Assembly: GCF_026013365.1 (NCBI RefSeq)
Contig: NZ_JAPDOE010000014.1
Span: 1-64,000 of the forward strand
Length of the DNA stretch: 64,000 nucleotides
Direction: 5' to 3'
DNA from: Paenibacillus sp. LS1
GTDB taxonomy: Bacteria; Bacillota; Bacilli; Paenibacillales; Paenibacillaceae
Positions 11,205 through 21,425 of this stretch are shown piece by piece. Under the pieces are notes generated by a model that saw only the letters and a program-made list of their open reading frames with translations, was not told where the DNA came from and ran no database searches. A program made the translations under genes and the position numbers. Position 1 is the stretch's first letter, and each line of letters begins with the position of its first letter.

Positions 11205-11753
11205 TTAGTCGAAGTTTAATTCGGCATCTTTCAATAAAGGATGCTTCTGGTCCTTCTCCGATAATATAGGTTTCGTCACAGGCCAATCAATGGCGAGCGC
11301 AGGATCATTCCATAGAATTCCACGGTCATGTTCAGGCGAATAATAGGCGTCTACTTTATAAGTTACCTGAGAATGAGGTACCAAGGTACAGAATCCATGA
11401 GCAAACCCCTGAGGAACAAGCAGTTGCCGCTGGTTGTACTCACTTAGAATGAAACTTTTCCATTGTCCAAAGGTTGGGGAAGATTTCCGCACATCCACAA
11501 TTACATCATATATAGCCCCAGATATAACCCTCACCAGTTTGGTCTGCGCCTTGGGATGAAGTTGGTAATGAAGTCCACGCAGAACACCAGCTTCTGCCGA
11601 CAAGGATTGATTGTCCTGAATAAAGACGTGTTGTATCCCATTCTCATGCAAGACCTGTTCATTATAACTCTCCATAAAATATCCACGATGATCACCATAA
11701 ACCTTGGGTTCCAAAATGGCTGCGCCATCCATAAACAGCGGAATTACCTTCAT
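11205..11753 (-). CDS. rfbC: dTDP-4-dehydrorhamnose 3,5-epimerase
   Basis: Cupin-fold epimerase acting between RfbB and RfbD. Family motifs are DHRGYFME, QDNQS, VLRGLHYQ with the catalytic His, GQWKSF and PQGFAHGF. I start at the ATG at 11753 (182 residues, the usual size, MKVIPLF), five bases after GGAGGG. The open frame continues to 11834, but that N-terminal extension has no ribosome binding site and no counterpart in the family. It is the first gene of rfbCBD, downstream of the galU terminator. Confidence 0.95.
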   Translation of the reverse strand: MKVIPLFMDGAAILEPKVYGDHRGYFMESYNEQVLHENGIQHVFIQDNQSLSAEAGVLRGLHYQLHPKAQTKLVRVISGAIYDVIVDVRKSSPTFGQWKSFILSEYNQRQLLVPQGFAHGFCTLVPHSQVTYKVDAYYSPEHDRGILWNDPALAIDWPVTKPILSEKDQKHPLLKDAELNFD

Positions 11754-11872
11754 GACATCCCTCCGTTTTGCTGTTGACATCATTTCCTCATATTGACTAT
11801 GTATATGTAAGGTGTCGGGTAATGGTTTGTTCATTGGCCTGTATAACCCTCATAATTAAACTTTCATAAAAT

Positions 11873-11913
11873 AAATTAAAGCCCAGCCGCGATATCATTC
11901 TTCGGCTGGACTT
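11873..11913 (-). terminator. galU terminator
   Basis: On the minus strand AAGTCCAGCCG (11913-11903) pairs with CGGCTGGGCTT (11889-11879), with one G-T wobble, followed by TAATTTATTTT. It separates galU from rfbCBD. Confidence 0.8.
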
Positions 11914-11934
11914 CGAGGGCAAGCAGAAAACTAT

Positions 11935-12813
11935 TTATTGATTCTTTACGACCTGTTCCAAATACTTCAAGAGATTTTCCCGCAGATCTGGGCGCTGCAA
12001 TGCGTAATGAATCGACGTTTCAATAAAACCTAACTTCTCACCTACATCATGACGGAGCCCATCAAAGTGATAAGCAAGGATCTGACGCTGCTCATTTAAA
12101 CGGGATAAGGCATCCGTGAGTTGGATTTCTCCACCGACGCCAGCAGATTGTTGACCTAGTATCTCAAAGATATCCGGTGTAAGAATGTAACGTCCCATAA
12201 TAGCAAGGTTAGAGGGGGAATCTTCGGTCTTCGGTTTTTCAATTAAGCGGCGGGCACGAAAGACACGTTCATCGGTACGGGTCAGCAACTCTCCGTCCAC
12301 AATCCCGTAGCGAGACACCTCATTCCAATCGACAGGTTGTACACCAACGATTGGAGACTGCAGCTCATCGTAAACTTCGATCATCTGCTTCAAGCAGGGA
12401 TGGTCCGCTTCCACAATATCGTCCCCTAACAGGACGGCAAAAGGTTCGTTGCCGATAAACTTGCGTGCACACCAGATGGCGTGACCAAGTCCCTTCGGTT
12501 CCTTTTGACGGATATAATGAATGTCTGCCATCTCGGAGGGTTTGCGTACTTCGTTGAGCAAGTCCCACTTCTGTTTACCAGCCAGATTTTGTTCCAACTC
12601 GAATGAATAGTCGAAGTGATCTTCAATGGCCCGTTTCCCTTTACCCGTCACAATAATGATATCTTCAATGCCAGAAGCTACGGCTTCTTCAATAATGTAC
12701 TGGATCGTCGGCTTGTCCACGATGGGTAACATTTCTTTCGGCATCGCCTTGGTGGCAGGCAAAAAACGGGTACCCAGCCCTGCGGCTGGAATAATTGCTT
12801 TACGAATTTGCAT
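11935..12813 (-). CDS. galU: UTP-glucose-1-phosphate uridylyltransferase
   Basis: Makes UDP-glucose from UTP and glucose-1-phosphate for teichoic acid, glycolipid and polysaccharide synthesis. The N-terminal [20 protein letters not shown] and [13 protein letters not shown] are the bacterial GalU/GtaB nucleotide-binding signatures. LLGDDIV and the C-terminal [11 protein letters not shown] also match. The 292 residues are typical. It is GalU rather than the thymidylyltransferase RfbA: the RfbA-type GGSGTRL motif is absent. It lies where rfbA would be expected beside rfbCBD, but has its own terminator. Confidence 0.96.
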   Translation of the reverse strand: MQIRKAIIPAAGLGTRFLPATKAMPKEMLPIVDKPTIQYIIEEAVASGIEDIIIVTGKGKRAIEDHFDYSFELEQNLAGKQKWDLLNEVRKPSEMADIHYIRQKEPKGLGHAIWCARKFIGNEPFAVLLGDDIVEADHPCLKQMIEVYDELQSPIVGVQPVDWNEVSRYGIVDGELLTRTDERVFRARRLIEKPKTEDSPSNLAIMGRYILTPDIFEILGQQSAGVGGEIQLTDALSRLNEQRQILAYHFDGLRHDVGEKLGFIETSIHYALQRPDLRENLLKYLEQVVKNQ

Positions 12814-12888
12814 ACGAACCTACTCCTTTTGCTAGATACATATTTTAATATATTTAATGATTCTGAGTTCTAGGATGCTTGGACTCCA

Positions 12889-15800
12889 TTATACCATCAA
12901 CAATTCGCGGATATCCTGTTCGGATAAGGTCGTCGATCCCCCGTCTCCCGGTTCGATCACTTCGGCAATTAAGTCCTTCTTCCGCTGCTGGAGTTCCAAA
13001 ATCTTTTCCTCGATCGTACCTTCGGTAACCAGGCGGATGACTTGCACCACTTGTTTCTGTCCCATACGATGGGCACGGCCAATGGCTTGTTCTTCCACCG
13101 CGGGATTCCACCATAGATCATATAATATAACGGTATCTGCGCCCGTTAAGTTTAGCCCTGTTCCCCCAGCCTTCAGTGAAATCAGGAACAATTCAGCTTC
13201 GCCCTCATTAAATCTGCGGCACATCTCGACGCGGCTCTGTGCAGGTGTCTGACCATCGAGGTAGAACAGGTTTCTCACCTGTGCTGCGAGTGTCTGACGA
13301 ATCAGGTTCAACATGCTCGCGAATTGGGAGAAGATGAGAATACGTTTGCCTGCCGCCAAACAATCCTCGACCGTTTCGAGCAACTGTTCCATTTTCCCGG
13401 AATCGCCTTGGTACCCTTCGACAAAGAGGGCCGGATGACAACACAACTGACGCAAACGCGTAATGCCTGCCAGAATTTTGATACGATTCTTCTGGAATCC
13501 GTTATCCTCCATGTCCTTCGATGCTTCATCCTGAAGCTCAGAGAGGTACGCGGCGTACAGTTTCTTCTGTTCAACCGTAAGCTCTGACCGCTGTACCGTT
13601 TCAATGCGATCCGGCAATTCTTCCAGCACATCCTTCTTCAGGCGGCGCAGAATAAACGGACGTACCATTCGCGAGATCCGTTCTGGAGGAAGATCGCGGA
13701 ATCTTCTGTAACTTGGAAACAACCCAGGGAATACGGCTTCAAAAATGGACCATAATTCATCCAACGAGTTCTCCACAGGCGTACCTGTGAGTGCAAAACG
13801 GCGCGGAGCCTGAATTTGTTTGACCGCCTGCGCTGTCTGGGAAGAAGCATTTTTAATCGCCTGAGCTTCATCCAGAATGAGCGTATGGAATGTTCGGCCC
13901 AGGTACGTCTCTAGATCCCGGCGTAACAAAGGATACGACGTCACAATCACATCTGCCTCATCCATACCTGACAGCATACTAGCTCGCTCTTCTTTCTGAC
14001 CTGCTGCGATTAGGACTTTCAGATGCGGGGCGAACCTCGTAAACTCATTAGCCCAGTTATAGGTCAGCGAGGCAGGCGCCACGACCAGTACCGGAGGATG
14101 AATGACCCTCGTTCGGATTGTCAATCCATCCTGCTGCACCGTGGACCATAAGCCCTCTGTATTCTCTGAAGCCAACTTATCCAATGGGAGTCCAGTTTCG
14201 GGATCGATGTCGGAAGTCGCCCACGTTTCACCGTCCCATAATGATCCGCTCTCCCGGTATTTATCAACGCCCGCATTGTCCACATTGTACTTAGGCTTCT
14301 CCTGAAGAACCGCTGTGATATAGGCGATGCTTTGCAACGTTTTGCCAAGACCCATATCATCCGCGAGAATGCCGCCAAAACGATAATAAGCGAGGGTACG
14401 CAGCCACTGGTATCCGCTGTTCTGATAATCCCGCAGGATGGGAGTGAGAGCTTCCGGCAATGCAAAATCCATCCGCTCGGGATCTCGCAGATCATCGAGG
14501 AAACGTTTCAGGGAGCCTCCCCACTTCACATGACCGGAAACCTCATCCCTGCCTGGCAATTGTAACGCTCGCACAGCTGGCAGCCGGATATGGCTGCTCT
14601 TGATGTCATCTGCTCCAAGGCCCAGTGAATCGGCCATATGAGCGAAACTGTCTGCACCTTCATTTTCAAGCGACAGAAAGACACCGCTCTTGAGACGGAA
14701 ATACGGTTTCTTTTCCACAATGCGGCGCATGAGTTCCTGAAGCTCCTGCTCGTCCACACCTTCCATCTCGAATGAAATCTCCAGCCAGTCCAGTCCTCTC
14801 CCCAAATCTGCTCGTACTTTCGGCGGTGTTGGATAGGATTGCACCATCGCCTTCACGGCGTTTGGCATATAGATGTCTACCTGTTTTTCAAGCTCAGGCA
14901 AGAGATGATACATGACATCATAGATGGCATCTTCCCGTTCGCTCGCCCAGACACTACCATCACGTTCCAGGAAAGAACGATCGAGCCGTTCAATCAGATT
15001 TCGCTCTTTGTATCGGTCACGCACCAAAATAACCTTTTTCTCTTCTTCATCTATCAAGTACTCTGCCAGCGGATTAATAACCATGACCTCATAGTCGAAT
15101 TCCAGACGCGCTGTGATCCGTTCACGATAGAAGTCGATGTACAGCTTCGGTGAAAGTTCCGGTTCCGCGATCTGTTCACGCACCTGTGAATCAATGGACA
15201 GATGTCCGAGCGTACGCAGTTCTGGCACGACATGCTGAACAAACTCATCCACCTGCTGGGTCGAAATATCAATGCTTTCCTTGATCCCATATGAAGTGAG
15301 CGCCGCACTCAAGTCCTCCAGACTTCGCATCTGCATCGGCTCCAACATGTGCAACTGCCCTTCCACTACGGCAGCATCATAAGCAGGGAGAAGAATCAAC
15401 TCACGCAGTCCGGAAATTTCAAGTTGATATCCTTCGTTCGCTCCCTGGGCAATTCGGTAAAATAAAGGAAGTACCCCCTCACCCAGTGTGAGTGGTCCAT
15501 TGGCAAATCCCGTGCCTTCCATCCGGCTGTCAGCCTGTAGCAGCAATTCCAGCAATGGCTTACATACGAGCGGAGCAATTAAAATATCACGTCCATCTGA
15601 AACTCCCAAATAACCGGAAATAGATTGGCGATATGCCTCCTCACTCTGTCTCATTCGAATAAGCATCGAGAGAATGGCCTGATCCTGCGGAGTGAAAACA
15701 TGCATCAGTGGATCATAGTGGAACAGTTTGGTAAATGACATCGGCTCGCCCTTCTCAATGCAGTTCAGGAATTGTTTCACTTTCTGCACCACATACAGAC

Positions 15801-16533
15801 GTTTGTTACCCACTTTCAATTCAAGAGCGAGTTTCCCGCCACCCTTGTGAACTTGTATCAGCTTGCATATAAACTGAACCTGCAACTCTTCACGTAAGGA
15901 GGATCGGCTGACAGGAGCGGTGTATTTACGGTCATTACCATGCAATGGTCTCCGTTCCTTGGCAAACATGGACAGAATTTGATCCGCCGTACGATAGGAA
16001 GGTTTTTCTGCAGAACGCCCCCACCCCGAAGCTGAGCTTGGACGACCTGCCTGGGAAAAGTGAACCGGAGGACGCTCTGGAGCATCATTACGTTGCTCTT
16101 GTTGTGAAGAAGACTGGGGTCGCTCCCACATGCTCTCTTCGACCAGCGTCCCTACCCTGGACTTGGAACCTGAGCTGGAACCAGGTCCTTGGCCTGTAGA
16201 AGACTGAGATGTCTTTCCAGAATCACGCGTGGCATTACGCTCCTGCTGCTCGCCCCATTCGTGAATAGCCAACAGAACAGCAGCCACATGTTTACAATAG
16301 TCATAATGCCTGCCATCACCCGGACAGCTGCAGCCTGCCACAATCTCACCCGATCCATCTACATCCACCGTCACCTGATAACGCTCCGATCCACGTACCT
16401 GTGCCTCGTAATGGAGTTGATTTTCACTGACCACCAGATTGGTCACCCTGCCAGATTGGTTATAATCTTCTCCACGCTTGAATGCCGTGACCCCGCACAG
16501 CAATTTGATATCCATGATTGTGAATGGCGCCAC
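12889..16533 (-). CDS. SNF2-family helicase with SWIM zinc finger
   Basis: The N-terminal SWIM zinc finger has ligands C68, C70, C80 and H82. A Ser/Gln-rich linker (about 95-200) and the bacterial SNF2-associated region follow. The Snf2 ATPase core starts near residue 720 with ADDMGLGKT, then DEAQAIKNA and LTGTPVEN; the second lobe has LIFSQF, SLKAGGTGLNL and QAIGRAHRMGQ. These proteins are presumed double-stranded-DNA translocases; the cellular role in Firmicutes is not established. An insert of about 60 residues lies between motif I and the VVAPASL segment. The start is GTG at 16533 with AGGAGG nine bases upstream. No downstream terminator is apparent before galU. Confidence 0.92.
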   Translation of the reverse strand: MAPFTIMDIKLLCGVTAFKRGEDYNQSGRVTNLVVSENQLHYEAQVRGSERYQVTVDVDGSGEIVAGCSCPGDGRHYDYCKHVAAVLLAIHEWGEQQERNATRDSGKTSQSSTGQGPGSSSGSKSRVGTLVEESMWERPQSSSQQEQRNDAPERPPVHFSQAGRPSSASGWGRSAEKPSYRTADQILSMFAKERRPLHGNDRKYTAPVSRSSLREELQVQFICKLIQVHKGGGKLALELKVGNKRLYVVQKVKQFLNCIEKGEPMSFTKLFHYDPLMHVFTPQDQAILSMLIRMRQSEEAYRQSISGYLGVSDGRDILIAPLVCKPLLELLLQADSRMEGTGFANGPLTLGEGVLPLFYRIAQGANEGYQLEISGLRELILLPAYDAAVVEGQLHMLEPMQMRSLEDLSAALTSYGIKESIDISTQQVDEFVQHVVPELRTLGHLSIDSQVREQIAEPELSPKLYIDFYRERITARLEFDYEVMVINPLAEYLIDEEEKKVILVRDRYKERNLIERLDRSFLERDGSVWASEREDAIYDVMYHLLPELEKQVDIYMPNAVKAMVQSYPTPPKVRADLGRGLDWLEISFEMEGVDEQELQELMRRIVEKKPYFRLKSGVFLSLENEGADSFAHMADSLGLGADDIKSSHIRLPAVRALQLPGRDEVSGHVKWGGSLKRFLDDLRDPERMDFALPEALTPILRDYQNSGYQWLRTLAYYRFGGILADDMGLGKTLQSIAYITAVLQEKPKYNVDNAGVDKYRESGSLWDGETWATSDIDPETGLPLDKLASENTEGLWSTVQQDGLTIRTRVIHPPVLVVAPASLTYNWANEFTRFAPHLKVLIAAGQKEERASMLSGMDEADVIVTSYPLLRRDLETYLGRTFHTLILDEAQAIKNASSQTAQAVKQIQAPRRFALTGTPVENSLDELWSIFEAVFPGLFPSYRRFRDLPPERISRMVRPFILRRLKKDVLEELPDRIETVQRSELTVEQKKLYAAYLSELQDEASKDMEDNGFQKNRIKILAGITRLRQLCCHPALFVEGYQGDSGKMEQLLETVEDCLAAGKRILIFSQFASMLNLIRQTLAAQVRNLFYLDGQTPAQSRVEMCRRFNEGEAELFLISLKAGGTGLNLTGADTVILYDLWWNPAVEEQAIGRAHRMGQKQVVQVIRLVTEGTIEEKILELQQRKKDLIAEVIEPGDGGSTTLSEQDIRELLMV

Positions 16534-16559
16534 GCTTCTTCGCCTCCTGTGTCATGATG

Positions 16560-16599
16560 TAAAAAAACCCCAAGAGCTCCTTAAAGCAGAGTTTGGGGT
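16560..16599 (-). terminator. terminator of the U32 peptidase gene
   Basis: AACCCCAA (16565-16572) and TTGGGGTT (16592-16599) form the stem. On the minus strand a run of seven or more U residues follows. Confidence 0.85.
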
Positions 16600-16643
16600 T
16601 GCTTCATACTTGCTTGTAAATGAAGATGTAACATTCAATCCGT

Positions 16644-19157
16644 TTATTTAACCAATTGACCACGTGTAACGCCTAGTTGGTTCGTTGCTTTTAGTGTTTT
16701 CCACACTTGTGTACCACTGATCTCACCGCGCAATGCACGGTTGTATAGATCAATTACTTCGCGCACCTGCTCCGGTGTCTCTTCCAGGAATTCCACACGG
16801 TAACGGGATACACCCAGATCCATAAAGTTAGTCAGATACTCGGCACCTGACTGTTCCACGGCATTGTATACCGTATTGCGGCAACCTTCATCCACACGTA
16901 CCGGGTGAGACATGCCGATCCGGTCTTGCAGGGATGCACGCTGTTCCTCACAAGGACGTCCACAGTTCGTAAAGTCCGTTCCTTCACTCATGAACGTACA
17001 GTACACACAGTGCTCGGTGTGGAACATCGGCAGATGCTGATGAATAACCACTTCGGTCTGACTTGTACGGGAGTGGCCCAGCAAATCAACCATTTGTTGA
17101 ATGTTCAGGTCATAGGATGGCGTAATCCAGTCACATCCCGCTTCTAGGAACAATTCAACTGCTTTGTGATTGGCGATGTTCAATGAGAAGTCGCCGATCA
17201 GTTCCGGGTGCTTCGCATCCGGGTTTTCCATCCGGTGACGAAGGTAGAAGTACAGCGCGCCTGTATTACGCACCAATACCGCATCCGGCTTCAGACGCAG
17301 GATGTTATTGTGATATCCGTTCTCCCCAGGCATGTGAATACGCGGTGTTGCCAGCGCGATCTTGCGACCAGCGGCATGTACAGCTTCCACGGCTGCCGGG
17401 AACTGCTTGATAAACTCGAAGTCGGCATAGATCATGCCGATTCCTGCTTCAATCGCTGCCTCCACTTGTGGCAGGCTGCGACAGAGCGCGGTCAGTTCTG
17501 CTTGACCGCGAGCGACTGGAGATGCCGGTTTAACCGAATCGCCGTACACATCTACCGCCCGTTTCACGTAGACCGGCGGTTTAGGACGCTCGCCCGCGAG
17601 TTGTTCTACCGCCTGACGGCGAATGTTATTCAACTCGCGCATTGGGATGATAACGTCACCGTGCAGGTTGACGTCCATTCCTTCCAATTGAAATACTGTG
17701 CCTCCCAGACGTCCGAACTGCTCTTCGAGCAATTCATGTGTCATTGGACGCTTCTGGGCGATGTCCAGTTCCATCTCGGAATCAATACGGACGGTCGTGC
17801 CCTTCTGCACGTCTGTCCACCACGTGCTGAGCGGCTGCCCCGGGCTGCCGATAACTTTAACTTTTACCGGGAATACGCGGTACGGCTTCTCAGTCTCGAA
17901 GCTTTGACGCAGACGTTTGTCCAGCGCCGGGTCATTCGTTTTCCACACTTTGTCGCCAACCTTCACGCGACGCAGATCCACGTCACTGCGGCCTGGCACA
18001 ACGTCAACGATCCAGCCCTCTTCAGCTTCGCCTTCGAGTTTTACGCCTTTGCGACGTACATCGTATACGCGTCCGCCCTCTTCCTTCTGAGTCGGGTCTC
18101 CGGCGTCAAATACGATCCCGTCTCCACGTTTCACAGGTGCATCCAGCTTCAGGACCACACCATCGCGCAACACTTGATCTACACGACCGAGGTAGACACC
18201 ACGACTTTTCGGGAACGTTCCATCCACCAGTTCTTTATTGTTTGTACCGCTCAGGAAACCATGCGTGAATCCACGGGAGAAGCTTTGCTGTAATTCGCGA
18301 ACTTCTTCCTTGCTTGGCGGTGTGTTATCTCCATCAAAATAACGGTCAATCGCTTTACGATATTTGCTTACTACGTTTGCTACGTATTCCGGCGTTTTGA
18401 GACGTCCTTCAATTTTGAAAGAAGTTACTCCTGCTTCGATCAGTTCCGGCATCAGATCAATCGCTGCCAGATCCTTCGGAGACAACAGATAGGCTACATC
18501 ACCCATCGGCTTGTGCACTCCATCCACCATCAGGTCGTATGGAAGACGACAAGCTTGTGCGCACTCCCCACGGTTCGCGGAACGTCCTCCCCACATTTCG
18601 GAAGTCAGACACTGCCCCGAGTAGGACACACACAGTGCACCATGAACGAATACTTCCATTGGAAGCTTCGCCTGCTCACCGATCTTCTGGATCTGCTTCA
18701 GGTTGTTCTCCCGTCCCAGAACGACACGTTCCATATCAAACGGCTTCGTAAACTCAACCGCTTCTGGTGACGTAATCGTCATCTGTGTTGAACCATGAAT
18801 CGGAAAATCCGGAGAAATCTCGCGGATCATCTTCACCAAACCCAAGTCCTGAACAATTACAGCGTCCACGCCAGCATCGACACATGCATCAATCAGTTCT
18901 TTGGCATCCGTCAATTCATTTTCAAAAATCAATATATTAAAGGTCAAAAAACCTTTTACGCCATAACTGTGCAAAAACGCCATAATTTCCGGCAGCTCGT
19001 CCATGCGGAAATTGTTCGCCCGTGCCCGTGCATTAAACTTTTCGACTCCGAAGAAAATTGCATCTGCGCCATTGGCTACCGCCGAACGCATACAATCCCA
19101 GTCACCAGCGGGTGCCAGAAGTTCAACGTCTTCTCTTCGTATTGTTGCTGTTTTCAT
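16644..19157 (-). CDS. U32 family peptidase / tRNA-rRNA hydroxylation-type protein, long form
   Basis: It begins with VELLAPAGDWD and contains the U32 signature EVFVHGALCVSYSGQCLTS (about 170-190) with nearby cysteines (CAQAC, and CVYC, CGRPC near the C terminus) that could bind an iron-sulfur cluster. Long U32 proteins with this central region are related to E. coli RlhA, which is needed for 23S rRNA hydroxylation; true peptidase activity is doubtful. The 837 residues cover two barrel-like halves. I start at the ATG at 19157, seven bases after GGGGAGG; an upstream in-frame ATG at 19172 contains that site and is unlikely. The gene stands alone, with its own terminator. Confidence 0.88.
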   Translation of the reverse strand: MKTATIRREDVELLAPAGDWDCMRSAVANGADAIFFGVEKFNARARANNFRMDELPEIMAFLHSYGVKGFLTFNILIFENELTDAKELIDACVDAGVDAVIVQDLGLVKMIREISPDFPIHGSTQMTITSPEAVEFTKPFDMERVVLGRENNLKQIQKIGEQAKLPMEVFVHGALCVSYSGQCLTSEMWGGRSANRGECAQACRLPYDLMVDGVHKPMGDVAYLLSPKDLAAIDLMPELIEAGVTSFKIEGRLKTPEYVANVVSKYRKAIDRYFDGDNTPPSKEEVRELQQSFSRGFTHGFLSGTNNKELVDGTFPKSRGVYLGRVDQVLRDGVVLKLDAPVKRGDGIVFDAGDPTQKEEGGRVYDVRRKGVKLEGEAEEGWIVDVVPGRSDVDLRRVKVGDKVWKTNDPALDKRLRQSFETEKPYRVFPVKVKVIGSPGQPLSTWWTDVQKGTTVRIDSEMELDIAQKRPMTHELLEEQFGRLGGTVFQLEGMDVNLHGDVIIPMRELNNIRRQAVEQLAGERPKPPVYVKRAVDVYGDSVKPASPVARGQAELTALCRSLPQVEAAIEAGIGMIYADFEFIKQFPAAVEAVHAAGRKIALATPRIHMPGENGYHNNILRLKPDAVLVRNTGALYFYLRHRMENPDAKHPELIGDFSLNIANHKAVELFLEAGCDWITPSYDLNIQQMVDLLGHSRTSQTEVVIHQHLPMFHTEHCVYCTFMSEGTDFTNCGRPCEEQRASLQDRIGMSHPVRVDEGCRNTVYNAVEQSGAEYLTNFMDLGVSRYRVEFLEETPEQVREVIDLYNRALRGEISGTQVWKTLKATNQLGVTRGQLVK

Positions 19158-19442
19158 GTAGATCCTCCCCATAACCGGCTATCCGCCGGATTTCATCCCT
19201 ATATCCTTAAATGCCTGAAGTCACCAAGCCTAAACCTGTACCTAATCCGGTACACCTGCATTGTCACTGTATTGCTATATCTATACATTATGTCTGTATT
19301 GCCTGAACTCCAAGCTTACAGTCATCCATATTCATCAGATCAGCAGTCATAACTCCTGAACTAGTATAGTGTACCACTTCTGCACCGACTCTTCTACGCT
19401 TTCCTGAAAAAACCGTTTACCAATTTCATTTCCAGCACGGCG
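19158..19442. other. intergenic region upstream of U32 gene
   Basis: A stretch of about 285 bp carrying the leader of the U32 gene. A weak minus-strand promoter candidate (TTGGAG, 17 bp, TAATGT at about 19310-19282) is possible but not compelling. No gene or repeat is seen. Confidence 0.4.
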
Positions 19443-19472
19443 AAAAAACCGAAAGGTCTTTTGACCCTCCGG
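19443..19472 (-). terminator. terminator of the stalk-domain gene
   Basis: On the minus strand CCGGAGGGTC (19472-19463), loop AAAA, GACCTTTCGG (19458-19449), then TTTTTT. It lies immediately downstream of the stop at 19484. Confidence 0.85.
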
Positions 19473-19483
19473 CTCCGATACAT

Positions 19484-21379
19484 TTATTTAATAAAAGTAA
19501 ATGAGTTCACTGCTTTTTCCAAGGCGGCCGCCTGAACTTCTGTCTTGTTGGCATCATTCAGACCACTTGTGATCGTATAGGTTGTTCCGTCCTTTTCAAA
19601 CACGATCTGGCGACCCGCATATGGCACTCCCTTGTCCAGTTCATGATACGTAAAGGAAAATGCAGGCACACCCGCAAACGTCAGCTCCTCATTGCCAAGC
19701 AACTTGAAGTTCTTACGCGTTTTGGTCGCTTCCGCATAAGCTTCTCTCAGTTGACTGACCGTCATCTCGATCGACTTGTCTTCGCTCGCCGCAATGGAGA
19801 ATTCTCCGCCCGTGAAGGTGTACACCACAGGTGAATATTCGAATCGATCACTGTATGGCGTCCAGTACCGCGGAATATCGACACTGTATTTATAACGTTT
19901 GGATGTACGCGTGAGTGTCTTCGTTTTGTCTGTCAAATACGGATCTTCATCCAGCTGACCGAAATTATCGGCAACCGTATCAAAATCAATCTCCACGCTC
20001 TTCATAATCCGTTCAAACCATGCCCGATCCGCAACCTGCTCCTCAGGGAACGTATACTCTGCATAATATCGATACCCATTCTTCTGCAAAAGAACATCGA
20101 ACTCGGTCTGCCAGCCCCCGCCAAAGTTATAACGGAATTCATTCACCTCAGCAGTCTCTCCCGAGATATCCATCGTATATGAACCAATTGGCTCGTAACT
20201 CTCTGGTGTAAATGTCTCACGCATCCACTTATCCAGTTGGCCGCTCCAATCTTTTACCGTTGTACCTGCCTTCGCCGAAGTAACACGCCATTGCAGATAC
20301 GCTCCATCCTTGGCCTCATAGATCATCTGATTGTTGTCCATCGACCAGCCGGCAGGAATCTTCATTTCAATGCCATAGTCATCATTCCACGCGGAGCGCA
20401 TGCCATTATCTACGGTGGACAGATCCTTGATCGTTCGATCCGACTCTGCATAGGTAGGCTGGAATGAATTGAGCAGCGCCGCACGTTTGCCCAGATCCTT
20501 ATAATTCAGGGCTTCGTAATCCGCAAGGTACACATCATATTGACGGCCTTCGCTCAGATACTGGCGCATCTCCCACAACATGCCGTCTACATCTTTCACA
20601 ATAATTCGTGCATAAGGCGTTTTGCCTTTTGACACCGCTTCACGATCCAGTACCGTATCTCCCGATTGTTTGGCCTCCTGGACAAGTTGCTGCAACAAAT
20701 CATCCGAATCCAAAGTCACATCTTGATCACTGACATACACTTCAAGATAATAACTGTTGTCCGCAGCGCCGAAAGTCATCATGCGCTCCTGCTCACCAGT
20801 CTGGAAGACCATGAGATCTGCCGGGTAGTTAATGGACCAACCGTAAAAGCTGTTACCGATTCTGGTTTTGCCTTCGTCCAAATGACTGCCATCCTCATCG
20901 TCCACAGAATCATCGGTTTGCAACAGACGAATCACCATTTCTCCGGAGCTGCTTGGAGCAAGCGTCGCACCGATTCCAGCAGCTACTGGACGAAGTGGGA
21001 CCATAAGTACGCCATTCACCATCTTGGGAGCGGCACCCATCTCATGTTTCACACCATCCACCCAAGCAATCGTACTGCCAATCGTTAGAGTGACCGTGTG
21101 CGGACCTTCCTTGATTTTGACGACATCATTTTTCTCCAATCGGATTTCACTGCCAAATGCTTTCTTGAATACACCGACAGGCACCATCGTTACACCCTTG
21201 ACCTTGTACGGTTTGGCTATGGCCTGCTTATCGCCGTTAATGTATGCGCTCGTGCTACCCGCTTTGACCCGTAGTTCACTCGTCGTTAGATCGGATGCCC
21301 ATACAGGCAGTGCCGCACCAATGGTCAGCATCCCGGTTAATACACCTGTGCTCAGCACACGTATCCATGACTTTTTCAT
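19484..21379 (-). CDS. secreted stalk-domain (copper amine oxidase N-like) protein
   Basis: A signal peptide (first 28 residues, ending near PVWASD) is followed by a stalk domain (about 35-155) with the repeated pattern 'VNGVLMVPLRPVAAGIGATL', common in Paenibacillus surface proteins. Two or three weakly similar segments of about 150 residues follow (YGWSINYPADL, YGIEMKIPAGWS, YKYSVDIPRYWTPY), suggesting a repeated beta-rich fold. Function is unknown; a cell-envelope role is inferred. The frame is open back to 21517, but I start at the ATG at 21379, before MKKSWIRV. GAGAGG lies about 12 bases upstream, so the ATG at 21403 remains possible. It follows the HtrA-type protease gene by about 47 bases, likely as one operon. 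Confidence 0.7.
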   Translation of the reverse strand: MKKSWIRVLSTGVLTGMLTIGAALPVWASDLTTSELRVKAGSTSAYINGDKQAIAKPYKVKGVTMVPVGVFKKAFGSEIRLEKNDVVKIKEGPHTVTLTIGSTIAWVDGVKHEMGAAPKMVNGVLMVPLRPVAAGIGATLAPSSSGEMVIRLLQTDDSVDDEDGSHLDEGKTRIGNSFYGWSINYPADLMVFQTGEQERMMTFGAADNSYYLEVYVSDQDVTLDSDDLLQQLVQEAKQSGDTVLDREAVSKGKTPYARIIVKDVDGMLWEMRQYLSEGRQYDVYLADYEALNYKDLGKRAALLNSFQPTYAESDRTIKDLSTVDNGMRSAWNDDYGIEMKIPAGWSMDNNQMIYEAKDGAYLQWRVTSAKAGTTVKDWSGQLDKWMRETFTPESYEPIGSYTMDISGETAEVNEFRYNFGGGWQTEFDVLLQKNGYRYYAEYTFPEEQVADRAWFERIMKSVEIDFDTVADNFGQLDEDPYLTDKTKTLTRTSKRYKYSVDIPRYWTPYSDRFEYSPVVYTFTGGEFSIAASEDKSIEMTVSQLREAYAEATKTRKNFKLLGNEELTFAGVPAFSFTYHELDKGVPYAGRQIVFEKDGTTYTITSGLNDANKTEVQAAALEKAVNSFTFIK

Positions 21380-21425
21380 TCCGTTCTTTCGTCCTCTCTC
21401 CATCCGGGTTGATTGCCGGGCTATA

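Noticed and set aside
11205-11834. Longer rfbC starting at 11834
   Set aside because: The 27 extra residues have no family counterpart; GGAGGG is placed for the ATG at 11753.
17208-18293. 361-codon open frame on the plus strand opposite the U32 peptidase gene
   Set aside because: It is antisense to a well-supported gene in a locally GC-rich stretch, has no family resemblance and lacks a good ribosome binding site.
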